From: Clostridia bacterium
GTDB taxonomy: Bacteria; Bacillota; Clostridia; Christensenellales; Aristaeellaceae
Assembly (NCBI GenBank): GCA_017552615.1
Contig: JAFZPI010000044.1
Location: 56,886-120,885, forward strand
Length of the DNA: 64,000 bases
Direction of reading: 5' to 3'
In this document: positions 6,958-14,990 of the stretch, in pieces
Position numbering within the stretch: the stretch's first letter is position 1
Layout of the letters: every line of letters begins with the position of its first letter
Position numbers and translations under genes: made by a program
The notes under the pieces: generated by a model
Told to the model about the DNA's origin: nothing
The model's input: only the letters and a program-made list of their open reading frames with translations
The model's database searches: none

Positions 6958-8556
6958 TCAGCGTAAAACCGCGCTCGTCTGCCCTTCCAGCGTCAAAACC
7001 GTTCCTTCGAGCGTCACCGTACCAAAACCCACAAACGCGCTGATTTCCGTGAAAGACAGGCCCGTCACATCCGCAAGGTCCACGGAGATCGTGCGCTGGG
7101 TGGTGTTGTGGATCACGGCAACCGAACTGCCGTTCCAAGTGGAAACAAAGCCGCCCACCTTCACGCCCGCAAAGGTCAGGGCCGTGAACTCACCGCGTGC
7201 GATCTCGGGATTTGCCCGGCGGATCATCAGCAGCTTCTTGTAGTAGTTGTACAGGCTGCTGGGGGTGTCTTTGAGGTCTGCTACGGAATAGGGCGTCTGG
7301 CGGGTGGGATCATAATCCGTGCCGATCGGGTCGGAAACCGTATCGCCGTCGCCCCAAAGCATGGCCAGGCGGCGGTTGGCGTCGGTGTTCGAGCCGCCAC
7401 GGGAGCCACGCAGGCCGATCTCTTCTCCGTAATAGATGAAGGGCGCGCCCGGGGAGAGGATGTACAGGTTCGCGGCCATCTGCATCTGGCCGGACGCAAC
7501 AGTCAGGTATCCCGCGGCCCGGTCGGTATCATGGTTGGCGATGAACGGCACGTTGCGGGCGTCCGGGCCGATGGCAGTCAGCGCATCCATCCGGTTCTGG
7601 AGGTAGGCAGTCCAGCGGTTCACATCCCCGGCCTTGGCTGTCTCGGCGATGAGGCCGCTGGCTTGGCTGGTCGTGAAGTTGAAGCAGCTCACCGCCGCCG
7701 CATACTGGTCCGTGATGCGGTCGCTGTCCCAGACCTCCGCCACGGCGATCATGTCCGGGAATTCTTCGCGCAGCGCGCCGAGGTACCAGGTCCAGAAGTC
7801 CACGCTCGCGGCGTTGTCGTTCAGATAGATATACTTGGCTGCGTCGAACCGGAAACCGTCCACACCGAGGCGCAAGTAGGTCAGGGCCACGTCGAGGACG
7901 GTCTCGCGGACAAATTCGTTGTCGAAGTTCAGTTCCGGCATCGTGTCGGCGAAATTGGCCTCGACCAGCATATCCCCGATCCCCGTGCGCATGAAATGCC
8001 GCCCGGCAGGGATGGAATCACCTGCGCCGATCCAGGTGTAGAAGTCATAGTAAGCGTTGTCGGGATTCTTCATCAGGTGTGCGTTGGTGAAGTTCTTGTA
8101 CCAGCGGCACTGGTTGCCGGTGTGGTTGATCGGCAGGTCGAGAATCAGCTTCACGCCGCGCTCGTGACACAGCTCAGCGAGCTCCTGTAAGTCCTCTTTT
8201 GTCCCGAACTGGGGATCGACGGTATAATAGTCCGTCACATCGTATTTATGGTAGGAAGGCGAGCGGAAGATCGGCGTCAGCCAGAGGCCTTCCACGCCGA
8301 GGCTCAGGCCCGACTGCGGGTCGCCGTCATTCAGGTAATCCATGCGGTTGATAATGCCCCGCAGGTCACCGATGCCATCCCCGTCGGAATCGGAAAAGGA
8401 ACCCACAAAGATTTCATAGAACACAATGTTCGCGTCGTAAACCTCCCAACCTTCGTGGAAGGTCACGCCCTCTACGGCTGTTTCCGCATAAGCGGCGCCG
8501 AGCAGGAGCATCACGCATAAAAGCGCACAGACAAACCGTTTCAGCATTTTCATCAT
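6958..8556 (-). CDS. Secreted alpha-amylase-family glycoside hydrolase (GH13)
   Basis: This 532-residue protein has a signal peptide (MLKRFVCALLCVMLLLGAA, cleavage after AYA near residue 24) and no lipobox, so it is probably exported. The (beta/alpha)8 catalytic domain contains a calcium-type DSDGDGIGDLRG loop (57-67), ILDLPINHTG (138-147), the nucleophile Asp238 in GVDGFRFDAAKY, the acid/base Glu274 in VAEVW and the third carboxylate Asp343 in FIANHDTDR. The last ~100 residues form the usual small beta domain. The layout fits alpha-glucan-degrading GH13 enzymes similar to extracellular alpha-amylase or oligo-glucosidase; exact specificity is not readable. The start may be the second ATG (8553), which is better spaced from AAGGA. 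The gene stands alone. Confidence 0.92.
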   Translation of the reverse strand: MMKMLKRFVCALLCVMLLLGAAYAETAVEGVTFHEGWEVYDANIVFYEIFVGSFSDSDGDGIGDLRGIINRMDYLNDGDPQSGLSLGVEGLWLTPIFRSPSYHKYDVTDYYTVDPQFGTKEDLQELAELCHERGVKLILDLPINHTGNQCRWYKNFTNAHLMKNPDNAYYDFYTWIGAGDSIPAGRHFMRTGIGDMLVEANFADTMPELNFDNEFVRETVLDVALTYLRLGVDGFRFDAAKYIYLNDNAASVDFWTWYLGALREEFPDMIAVAEVWDSDRITDQYAAAVSCFNFTTSQASGLIAETAKAGDVNRWTAYLQNRMDALTAIGPDARNVPFIANHDTDRAAGYLTVASGQMQMAANLYILSPGAPFIYYGEEIGLRGSRGGSNTDANRRLAMLWGDGDTVSDPIGTDYDPTRQTPYSVADLKDTPSSLYNYYKKLLMIRRANPEIARGEFTALTFAGVKVGGFVSTWNGSSVAVIHNTTQRTISVDLADVTGLSFTEISAFVGFGTVTLEGTVLTLEGQTSAVLR

Positions 8557-8601
8557 CCCATCCTTCTGTCCGCCGGTGGCCGGCGTTTTTCCGCTGCCAA
8601 C

Positions 8602-8630
8602 ATCATCCCACGATTACGCCCGCTTGTCAA
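8602..8630 (-). promoter_or_regulatory. Promoter of the GH13 gene
   Basis: On the minus strand TTGACA (8630-8625) and GATGAT (8607-8602) are 17 bases apart. The -35 hexamer overlaps that of the divergent promoter at 8624-8652. A CGCCGG-TGG-CCGGCG hairpin (8571-8585) lies in the resulting leader. Confidence 0.6.
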
Positions 8631-8652
8631 GCACTGAAAAGGATGGTATAAT
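8624..8652 (+). promoter_or_regulatory. Sigma-A promoter of the DUF3800 gene
   Basis: TTGTCA (8624-8629) and TATAAT (8647-8652) are 17 bases apart. The leader to the TTG start at 8759 is about 100 bases and shows no clear riboswitch. The -35 box shares its bases with the minus-strand GH13 promoter. Confidence 0.8.
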
Positions 8653-8758
8653 TCAATCAGTTGCAGAATGCCTTTCATGTTGTCTTCTTGATTACGCGTA
8701 GAAGAAAAGGCCAAACTGCGATCAACAAGTCATTCAGCAAATCGGGGGTGAGAACAGA

Positions 8759-9568
8759 TTGAACGAACCTATTGTCCGAATGTTTGTTGACGAAAACGGC
8801 CATCAGTCACTGAAAGGTGATCTGACCCAAAGTGATAAAAGGTTCCTCTGCATGACAGGCGTTATCATGCAGATCCGTGAGCACGATACAATGCTCACCC
8901 CCATGTTGAACGATCTGAAAGAAAAGTATTTCGGTAACGCACAGATCGTACTGCACAGGCGTGAATTGATTCCTGCAAAACCGCCGTTTGAAGTCCTGAA
9001 AGATGACTTCACAAGGGAAGAATTCAATCACGATCTTCTCCAGATCGTGGAAAAGGTCCAGTACCGCGTGATTTCCGTCGTGATCGATAAGCTTCTTCTG
9101 GTTCAAAAGTACGGCTTAATCAGAGCACAGGATCCATATGCCCTCGCATTAGAATTCCTGATGCAGCGTTACCAATACTGGATGCAGGACTATAAAGCCC
9201 TTTATGGATCCTGCATGGGTGATATTCTGGCGGAAGCGCGCGGCGGAGGCGAAGACCGGATTACGAAAACCGCCTATCATGAAATCTACTCCGGGAAAGG
9301 TTATAACTCGTTGAAAAACGCAGGCGAGGTGTTTTCATCCTCACAGATCAAGTTGAAGCCAAAGGTAAGTAATATCGCAGGATTGCAATTTGCCGATCTG
9401 CTGTCGCATCCGGCCCGGCGTTACATCCTGTCTCAGAACGGACTGTCCTCCGACATCAAAGCCAGTTCGTATGAACAGAAAATCGTGGATATCCTGGTTG
9501 CTTCAAAGTTCAGGAGAACAGAGAAAGGGATCATTGACGGTCCCGGAGTGGTCCTCTATCCAAGATAA
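8759..9568 (+). CDS. DUF3800 domain protein
   Basis: This 269-residue protein starts at TTG behind GGGGGTGAG. The N-terminal VRMFVDENGHQS (acidic pair in a beta-strand), a central VISVVIDK strand, and the C-terminal GLQFADLLSHPARR are the hallmark blocks of DUF3800, whose predicted fold is RNase H-like with the aspartates as likely metal ligands. The biochemical role of the family is not established. Members are patchily distributed, often linked to mobile DNA, and known to be accompanied by structured RNA motifs. Base composition here is visibly more AT-rich than the flanking genes, which suggests acquisition. The stop codon is followed immediately by three tandem hairpins. It stands alone between the divergent GH13 gene and the GH53 operon. 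Confidence 0.88.
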   Translation: MNEPIVRMFVDENGHQSLKGDLTQSDKRFLCMTGVIMQIREHDTMLTPMLNDLKEKYFGNAQIVLHRRELIPAKPPFEVLKDDFTREEFNHDLLQIVEKVQYRVISVVIDKLLLVQKYGLIRAQDPYALALEFLMQRYQYWMQDYKALYGSCMGDILAEARGGGEDRITKTAYHEIYSGKGYNSLKNAGEVFSSSQIKLKPKVSNIAGLQFADLLSHPARRYILSQNGLSSDIKASSYEQKIVDILVASKFRRTEKGIIDGPGVVLYPR

Positions 9569-9574
9569 AGAAAA

Positions 9575-9632
9575 TGACCCGCGAGGCGGGCCATTCCGAG
9601 TGCAAGCACTCCCACTCCAAGTCTCCTTGGAT
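9575..9632 (+). ncRNA. Three-hairpin structured RNA 3' of the DUF3800 gene
   Basis: Three stem-loops follow one another within 55 bases, starting 10 bases after the DUF3800 stop. They are CCCGC-gag-GCGGG (9578-9590), GAGTG-caag-CACTC (9598-9611), and CCAAG-tctc-CTTGG (9617-9630). All stems are perfect with loops of 3-4 bases and short linkers. The first is GC-rich, but there is no U-tract after any of them, so a simple terminator is a poor explanation. Conserved RNA motifs beside DUF3800 genes have been described in comparative genomics of structured RNAs. Whether this matches one of those classes needs a covariance-model search. Confidence 0.6.
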
Positions 9633-9678
9633 CAATTGCAGTTTACCATAACGGGATCCTGTTTGTCAATATGTGGTG

Positions 9679-10266
9679 ATGGCATTTTCCACAATCCAAA
9701 GCGAAAAGAAAAGCAGTATCACCCATAAACCGTTTGCGAAGGGAGGGGCCAGCACGCAAAACCCCAGCCAAACCATCATTCTGTATACCCCGGAGGAAGC
9801 CGCAGCCATCCGTGTGAAGGCCAAAAGATTGAGAACCTGGATGCTCGCCCTGGTGATGGCAGGCCTGGCTATCTGTGTCCTGCTCTGCTGCCTGATCAAC
9901 ACCGCCAACGAGACCGCAGTCCGGATCGCGGTGATCAGCGTTTCGACTGTTTTCGGGTGGGCCGTGATCCTGCTGTGGGCGCTCGGTTACGCCCCTGCAA
10001 AAGCTGCCTACACCCACATGGAGGGCGTGCTCGACGGGGAAAGGGAAACCTTCAGTGGAACCTTGTCTCTCGAAGATGGCGTCCGTCACATCCCGAAGAG
10101 CATCTGGATCCGCCGCGTGACCCTGACAGACGATAATGGAAATACCCACATCCTGAGTGTCCTCGCGGACAAAGCAGGTTCCCTACCGCCGGAAGGGACC
10201 AAAGTTTGTGCGGAAACTGTCCGCAAGTATATCGTGGCTGTGGAGGTGCTGCATGAAGAAGCGTAA
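9679..10266 (+). CDS. Small two-helix membrane protein (hypothetical)
   Basis: The frame can start at GTG 9673, GTG 9676 or ATG 9679. None has a convincing RBS, while a strong GGGAGGGG lies inside the frame at ~9740, so the true start may be later and the N-terminus is uncertain. The protein has two adjacent hydrophobic helices (RTWMLALVMAGLAICVLLCC and VRIAVISVSTVFGWAVILLW, about residues 55-110). A soluble C-terminal domain of ~90 residues follows, rich in beta-strand-like segments (GVLDGERETFSGTLSLEDG, IWIRRVTLTDDNGN). I do not recognise the family. It overlaps the next gene by 14 bases, which places it at the head of the GH53 operon, perhaps as an envelope accessory. Confidence 0.65.
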   Translation: MAFSTIQSEKKSSITHKPFAKGGASTQNPSQTIILYTPEEAAAIRVKAKRLRTWMLALVMAGLAICVLLCCLINTANETAVRIAVISVSTVFGWAVILLWALGYAPAKAAYTHMEGVLDGERETFSGTLSLEDGVRHIPKSIWIRRVTLTDDNGNTHILSVLADKAGSLPPEGTKVCAETVRKYIVAVEVLHEEA

Positions 10267-10819
10267 GATCATCTCCCGCCAGATCCCGCTGCTGATCCTC
10301 TGGCTCATGGCCAGCGCCTTGCTGTGGAGCTTCATCCTTAACATCATCACCGACACCGACGCCGCTCACAAGCTGGTCGTCTATGCGGACACACAGGTCA
10401 CCAACGCCACGGAACTGGCAGTGAAGCTTGAAGAAAATAAACCGGAAGCCATTCGCATGGTCCGTGTCCGCCCCTTCACCTACGCGATGATGGGCGCCGA
10501 CGAGCTTGCGCATGCCGACCTCCTGCTGGTCCCCGAAGCTGATTTTGAGAATTACCCCGACTGGTTCGCGTCGGTGCCGGATTCGCTGCGCACGGCAGGC
10601 ACGCTCTATGAGCAGGACGGCGAGCCCCTCGGTATGCTGGTCTTCGACCCGGAGACGGATAGCCCCGACAAACAACACTGGTTCGCCTTGGATGCCCAGC
10701 GCTATTACCTTGCCTTCGGACTTCATTCGCTGCATGTACCGGGTGTCGAGGACGCGGTCGATGACGCGGCCGTGGACTGTGCGTCGCGTCTGCTGACATT
10801 ATTGAACGGAACTGAATAA
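10253..10819 (+). CDS. Membrane-anchored hypothetical protein
   Basis: This protein has 188 residues from an ATG preceded by GGAGGT; the start lies inside the end of the upstream gene. An N-terminal signal anchor (PLLILWLMASALLWSFILNII, residues 10-31) is followed by an extracellular alpha/beta domain. The blocks LVVYADTQVTNATELAVKLEE, ADLLLVPEADFENYP and LGMLVFDPE give the look of a small periplasmic-binding or sugar-sensing fold. A specific family is not recognised. The gene ends 28 bases before the GH53 start, so all three genes should share a transcript. A role next to the extracellular galactanase is inferred only from this arrangement. Confidence 0.75.
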   Translation: MKKRKIISRQIPLLILWLMASALLWSFILNIITDTDAAHKLVVYADTQVTNATELAVKLEENKPEAIRMVRVRPFTYAMMGADELAHADLLLVPEADFENYPDWFASVPDSLRTAGTLYEQDGEPLGMLVFDPETDSPDKQHWFALDAQRYYLAFGLHSLHVPGVEDAVDDAAVDCASRLLTLLNGTE

Positions 10820-10847
10820 TCAGAGATTTATGAGAAGGAGAACCATC

Positions 10848-12779
10848 ATGTTTAAAAGACTCTTCCCCATTATCCTCCTGCTGTTGTTCGGCTTTTGCGT
10901 GAACAGCCTCGCCGAGAGTGATCTCTATGTGAAAAAGGTGGACAATCTCCCCGAGGATTTCATTTTCGGCATGGACGCGTCCATCGTCCCGGCCAACGAG
11001 GCCAGCGGAGTGAAATACTATGACTTTGAAGGCAACGAGACCGACGTGTTTCAGCTGATGGCGGACTGTGGGATCAACACGATCCGCGTTCGCGTGTGGA
11101 ACGATCCCTATGATTCGGAAGGCCACGGTTACGGCGGCGGCAACTGCGACATTGCCAACGCGGTCGCCATCGGAAAGCGCGCCACGGCGGTGGGAATGGG
11201 CCTGCTGGTGGATTTCCACTACTCCGATTTCTGGGCCGACCCGGGTAAGCAGATGGTTCCGAAGGCCTGGGAGGGCATGAGAAGCGAAGAAAAGGCCGAG
11301 GCATGCTATCAATTTACCCTCGACTGCCTGAACCAGCTGAAAGAAGCCGGCGTGAAGGTTACGATGGTGCAGGTGGGCAACGAGACCAACGGTCGGATGG
11401 CTGGCGAGCACCTCTGGGGCAACATCCGCAAGCTGATGGAGGCCGGCGCCCGGGCGACCCGGGAAGTCTACCCCGAAGCCTTAGTCGCGGTGCACTTCGC
11501 CAATCCGGAGAATGCCGAATCCTATGCCACATATGCCGAAAAACTTGCCAAGTATGACTTGGATTACGACGTTTTCGGCTCCTCGTATTACCCCTACTGG
11601 CACGGGTCACTCGAGAATCTCGCCGCCGTACTGGACAACATCGCAACGACTTATGGCAAGAAGGTCATGGTGCTCGAGACTTCTTACGCCTATTCAGGAG
11701 ATGATTTCGACTTCTCCGGCAACACGATCTCCGACAGCGGGACAATCGTCAAAGACTATCCCTTTTCTGTGCAGGGACAGGCTAACAACATCCGGGAAAT
11801 CACCGACACGCTCGTGAACCGCACCTCCGCCGGCATCGGCATCTGCTACTGGGAAGGCTGCTGGATCCCTGTGGGGACCTCCTCCTGGGAGGAGAACCAC
11901 GTCCTGTGGGAAACCTATGGCTCCGGCTGGGCATCCAGCTACGCGGCAGAGTATGATCCCGACGACGCAGGCAAGTACTATGGCGGCAGCGCCGTGGACA
12001 ACCAGGCGCTGTTTGACGCCACCGGACATCCCCTCGAATCCCTGAAGGTCTTCGGGCTGCTGCGCAACGGCAACGAGATCGAGCTGAAAGTCGACGCTCT
12101 CGAAGACGTGACGGTCATCTGCGACCTGAATCTCCCGCTGAAACTCCCGGAAACCGTTAACGCGGTGATGACCGACAACAGCCGCCAGCCCGTGCCGGTC
12201 ACCTGGGAATTGACGGAAGAGAAGGACGCGCAGATGCACGCGAACGGCCCGGCACAGTACGAGATCACCGGCACGGCAGGCAGCATGCAGGCCAAGTGCT
12301 TTGTGTCCATGGTGGAATACAACTTCCTGACGGACTACAGCTTTGAGGAAAGCGGCGTGAACTGGATCACCACCGACCTGGCAAACGCGGAACAGCTCTA
12401 TGTCGAGGACAAGGTCACGGATTCCCTGACCGGCCCGAAACACATGCACTTCTGGTCCGCAGCGAAGAACAGCGTGGAATTCACCTGCGAGCAGACCGTA
12501 ACCGACCTCCCGGAAGGAAAATACAAGTTCTCGATCTCCATTATGGGCGGCGACGCCGGAAGCCACGAGGTCTATGCCTACGTGAAGATCAACGGTGAAA
12601 CCATCGGCACCGCGCCGATGAAGATCACTTCCTACGGGAATTGGGACACAGGCGTGATCCCCGAATTCCAGGTAACCGAAGGCGATGCGGTCACCGTCGG
12701 CATCTACGTCCGCTGCGAAGGCGCGGGCAACGGCGCCTGGGGCAAGATCGACGACGCACTGCTGAACTCGGTGAAATGA
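10848..12779 (+). CDS. Secreted arabinogalactan endo-beta-1,4-galactanase (GH53) with Ig-like and CBM61-like modules
   Basis: This protein has 643 residues from the ATG at 10848. The upstream ATG at 10830 would place the AAGGAG ribosome site inside the gene. A signal peptide (to ~residue 22, NSLAES) precedes the GH53 barrel, which has IFGMDASIVP (39-48), TIRVRVWNDPY (78-88), the acid/base Glu179 in VQVGNETNGR and the nucleophile Glu277 in MVLETSYAYS. After ~residue 400 comes a short Ig-like segment with VPVTWELTEE. The C-terminal ~150 residues (FLTDYSFEESG to GAWGKIDDALL) look like a galactan-binding CBM61 module. The enzyme cleaves beta-1,4-galactan side chains of pectin outside the cell. 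No beta-galactosidase gene is nearby. Confidence 0.93.
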   Translation: MFKRLFPIILLLLFGFCVNSLAESDLYVKKVDNLPEDFIFGMDASIVPANEASGVKYYDFEGNETDVFQLMADCGINTIRVRVWNDPYDSEGHGYGGGNCDIANAVAIGKRATAVGMGLLVDFHYSDFWADPGKQMVPKAWEGMRSEEKAEACYQFTLDCLNQLKEAGVKVTMVQVGNETNGRMAGEHLWGNIRKLMEAGARATREVYPEALVAVHFANPENAESYATYAEKLAKYDLDYDVFGSSYYPYWHGSLENLAAVLDNIATTYGKKVMVLETSYAYSGDDFDFSGNTISDSGTIVKDYPFSVQGQANNIREITDTLVNRTSAGIGICYWEGCWIPVGTSSWEENHVLWETYGSGWASSYAAEYDPDDAGKYYGGSAVDNQALFDATGHPLESLKVFGLLRNGNEIELKVDALEDVTVICDLNLPLKLPETVNAVMTDNSRQPVPVTWELTEEKDAQMHANGPAQYEITGTAGSMQAKCFVSMVEYNFLTDYSFEESGVNWITTDLANAEQLYVEDKVTDSLTGPKHMHFWSAAKNSVEFTCEQTVTDLPEGKYKFSISIMGGDAGSHEVYAYVKINGETIGTAPMKITSYGNWDTGVIPEFQVTEGDAVTVGIYVRCEGAGNGAWGKIDDALLNSVK

Positions 12780-12787
12780 TCGAAGAT

Positions 12788-12825
12788 GCGAAAAGGCCCC
12801 GGGCAGGATTGTCCGGGGTTTTCGC
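12788..12825. terminator. Bidirectional terminator between GH53 and MFS genes
   Basis: The stem CCCCGG (12797-12802)/CCGGGG (12813-12818) is flanked by GCGAAAA and TTTTCGC, so both strands read a GC hairpin followed by a T run. It separates two convergent genes. Confidence 0.85.
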
Positions 12826-12837
12826 GTGAAATCAATC

Positions 12838-14127
12838 CTAGTTTTCCCTGTACATCTGTTTCCGCAGTCGCGTCAGGCTCAGGATGATACCCAGAATGCC
12901 CACAACAAAGAAGATCAGGGCAATCCCGGAGCCTTTTCCATCGCCAAAGAAAGGAACCAGGAAACGCTGCAGCGGTGAATCGTTCGCCATAAAGGGCTCG
13001 GCAACATGATCGGCCAGAAACCCGCCGAGAAGTAACCCCAATGGAATCGAACCGTTCTTGAGCGTGCTTTCCGCAGAGAAGACACGCCCCTGCATTTCAA
13101 TGGGGACACGCTCCCGCATCAAGACCGTCATGTTGGCATTCATCACGGCGGCCATGGCATACGAGCCGAAGGAAGAGACGCACCATACCCAGGGCTGCAG
13201 GGAAAGGCTCAGGAAGAGATTGCCGGAGAAAACGACGGCTGTCGTCCAGAAGATCTGTTTGAGCCTGTTCCTGACGGGTTTCATCCCGGTGACGAGGAGG
13301 CTTCCGACCAGGATGCCGCAAGCGATGGCGCTCTCCACCGCCCCGAGGATTCGCTGGTCGCCCCCTGTCCTCCCGAGGACAAAGGGCGCGAGCATCCCGT
13401 CGTTGCCCAGCTTGGCCAGGAAGTTCACGCAGGTCATGAAGAGGATCAGGTGCAGGAGGACAGGCTGGCTGCGCAGATAGCGGATGCCTTCCGTGCAGGT
13501 CTTCCGAAAATGTTCTTTCTGCTCCTGTTGCTGTTTTTCGATCTTGGGGATCCGGATCAAGAACAGAAGAACGCAGAAAGCAACGAAAAAGCTGCCGAGA
13601 TCGCAAAGCAGGACAAGGCGCAGGCCGCCAAAAGCGAGCAGCACAGAACCCAGCGCCGGGGACAGGATAGAAATCACAGCGCCGGAGACGCCCTGGAGAC
13701 CACTGGCTTTGGTATAATGCTCCTTTGGAACCAGGAGGCTGGTCGCCACAAACGCGGCCGGCTCCTGAAAGGCGTTCATGAGGCTGAGCAGAATGTTGAT
13801 CAGGTAGATGTGCCAGGTCTGCAGCGCAGAAAAGGCATCCAGCAGAAAGATGCTTGCCGTGCCGCACGCGGCAAACAGATCGGCAATCAGCATAATGCGC
13901 TTCTTGTCCCAGCGATCTGCGATCGCACCGGCCGCGAAGCGAAACAGGATCGTCGGCGCAAACGAACAGAGCGTCAGGAGCGTGATGCTGGACGCCGTTC
14001 CCTCCCGTCCGTAGGCCCATACGATCAGGGCATATTCCGTCATGGCGGTACCCAGGGTGGATACCGCCTGCGAGCTCCACAGGAGAAGAAAAGATTTCAG
14101 TTGTCTGAGAGTCGAAAAGTGTTTCAT
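12838..14127 (-). CDS. MFS efflux transporter (macrolide-efflux-like)
   Basis: This 429-residue protein has twelve predicted membrane helices and the MFS loop-2-3 motif as AGAIADRWDKKRIML (~residues 66-80). The N-terminal FLLLWSSQAVSTLGTAMTEYALIVWAY segment, the C-terminal NANMTVLMRERVPIEMQGRVFSAEST block and overall layout resemble MefA/TIGR00900-type drug exporters and general MFS_3 permeases. The likely role is proton-driven export of a hydrophobic drug from the cytoplasm; the substrate is not readable. The RBS AAGGAG (14140-14135) is 7 bases before ATG. A short leader ORF with its own strong RBS and a long hairpin lie between this gene and the upstream LUD gene, suggesting translation-dependent attenuation as in inducible resistance genes. 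Confidence 0.85.
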   Translation of the reverse strand: MKHFSTLRQLKSFLLLWSSQAVSTLGTAMTEYALIVWAYGREGTASSITLLTLCSFAPTILFRFAAGAIADRWDKKRIMLIADLFAACGTASIFLLDAFSALQTWHIYLINILLSLMNAFQEPAAFVATSLLVPKEHYTKASGLQGVSGAVISILSPALGSVLLAFGGLRLVLLCDLGSFFVAFCVLLFLIRIPKIEKQQQEQKEHFRKTCTEGIRYLRSQPVLLHLILFMTCVNFLAKLGNDGMLAPFVLGRTGGDQRILGAVESAIACGILVGSLLVTGMKPVRNRLKQIFWTTAVVFSGNLFLSLSLQPWVWCVSSFGSYAMAAVMNANMTVLMRERVPIEMQGRVFSAESTLKNGSIPLGLLLGGFLADHVAEPFMANDSPLQRFLVPFFGDGKGSGIALIFFVVGILGIILSLTRLRKQMYREN

Positions 14128-14168
14128 GGCTTTGCTCCTTAATAATCATTGAGTGGTCAATGAAAATG

Positions 14169-14243
14169 GCGCAAAGCCCGTTCGGACGATCAATCGGGAA
14201 TCAGGGTGCTCCGTGCAGGGATCGTCCCGTTCAGGCCTTGCGC
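14169..14243 (-). promoter_or_regulatory. Attenuator-like hairpin upstream of the MFS gene
   Basis: On the minus-strand transcript the 5' arm (14243-14220) pairs with the 3' arm (14191-14169) through about 21 base pairs, with one bulge and two mismatches, and the sequence CCAUUUUCAUU follows. The leader-peptide stop codon (14233-14231) lies inside the 5' arm, so a ribosome there would open the stem. An alternative pairing of GCTCCG (14248-14243) with CGGAGC (14213-14208) would exclude it. The U-tract is short, so termination strength is uncertain. Confidence 0.6.
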
Positions 14244-14293
14244 GGAGCAGAGACATCTGCAGCGTAGGATACGCCCATCCTGTCATGCTTCAT
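14231..14293 (-). CDS. Leader peptide (20 aa) of the MFS gene
   Basis: The ORF encodes MKHDRMGVSYAADVSAPRKA. It has a textbook ribosome-binding site, GGAGG at 14305-14301, seven bases before the ATG, stronger than that of many full genes here. It starts 22 bases after the LUD stop codon and ends inside the 5' arm of the hairpin described above, about 100 bases before the MFS start codon. Position and structure match leader peptides of inducible antibiotic-resistance genes (for example those of erm and mef), where drug-stalled ribosomes change the downstream RNA fold. The peptide sequence itself is not one I recognise. Confidence 0.6.
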   Translation of the reverse strand: MKHDRMGVSYAADVSAPRKA

Positions 14294-14314
14294 GTGAGTA
14301 CCTCCGTTTTCAAA

Positions 14315-14944
14315 TCAGAATCCCAAATCCTCCCCGCAAAGCACCACATGGATGCGGTCCTTGTGCCGGGAGAAACGGGTGATCAGAAACTGGCAGCAGA
14401 TGGTGTCCGGAGACTTGCAGTCCATACACGTTCCGGTCCTGGTGCATGGGGTATCAGTGCCGATGCGCACGGCGTTGATCGGGGCGGCCACGTTGCGGGC
14501 GCGCTTCATGGCGGTGTCGAGGTCGGGCGTGACTTTGTTCATGCCGACGATGAAGACCACCTTCCGGGGTCCCTGCGCGATAGCGGAGACGCGGTTGGCG
14601 TTGCCGTCGATGTTGACGAGGATGCCGTCTTCTGTCATGGCATTGGCGCTGGAGAGGAAGACGTCGGCGTCATAGGCCGCAAGCATCGCGGCGCGCTTGT
14701 CCTCGTAGGCATCGCGGTCAATAAAGTTGTAGTTTCCGTCCTTGAGGGCCTGGACCAGGCCGATCTCGTGGGCGCTCATCGCACCGCCCATAGTGACGCT
14801 GCTGCCCTCAGGGATCAGGCTCAGGGCGATGCGCAGGGCTTCGGCCTTGTCAGCGGCATAATAGCCGGTCATGTTGCGGGAGGCAAGGCCCTTGATGACT
14901 TTTGCGCCGAGAAGTCCGTTCCGCTTGGCGATGTTGGGATTCAT
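14315..14944 (-). CDS. LUD-domain protein (LutC/YkgG-like)
   Basis: This 209-residue protein is one LUD domain, similar in length to LutC. Blocks visible are SVTMGGAMSAHEIGL (~48-62), ADVFLSSANAMTEDGILVNIDGNANRVSAI (~93-122, the LUD core), KVVFIVGMNKVTPDLDTAMKR and a Cys-rich CTRTGTCMDCKSPDTICCQF segment (~167-186). The Cys-rich stretch may bind a metal, although classic LutB iron-sulfur motifs are absent. LUD proteins are linked to lactate oxidation, but stand-alone copies like this have no proven role. The ATG follows GGAG. It is adjacent to the nucleoside transporter operon upstream and to the MFS leader downstream, with no visible terminator on either side. Confidence 0.85.
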   Translation of the reverse strand: MNPNIAKRNGLLGAKVIKGLASRNMTGYYAADKAEALRIALSLIPEGSSVTMGGAMSAHEIGLVQALKDGNYNFIDRDAYEDKRAAMLAAYDADVFLSSANAMTEDGILVNIDGNANRVSAIAQGPRKVVFIVGMNKVTPDLDTAMKRARNVAAPINAVRIGTDTPCTRTGTCMDCKSPDTICCQFLITRFSRHKDRIHVVLCGEDLGF

Positions 14945-14990
14945 GACTTCATCTCCGTTCTAACCTTTTTTATGTACTATTTTGTATTTT

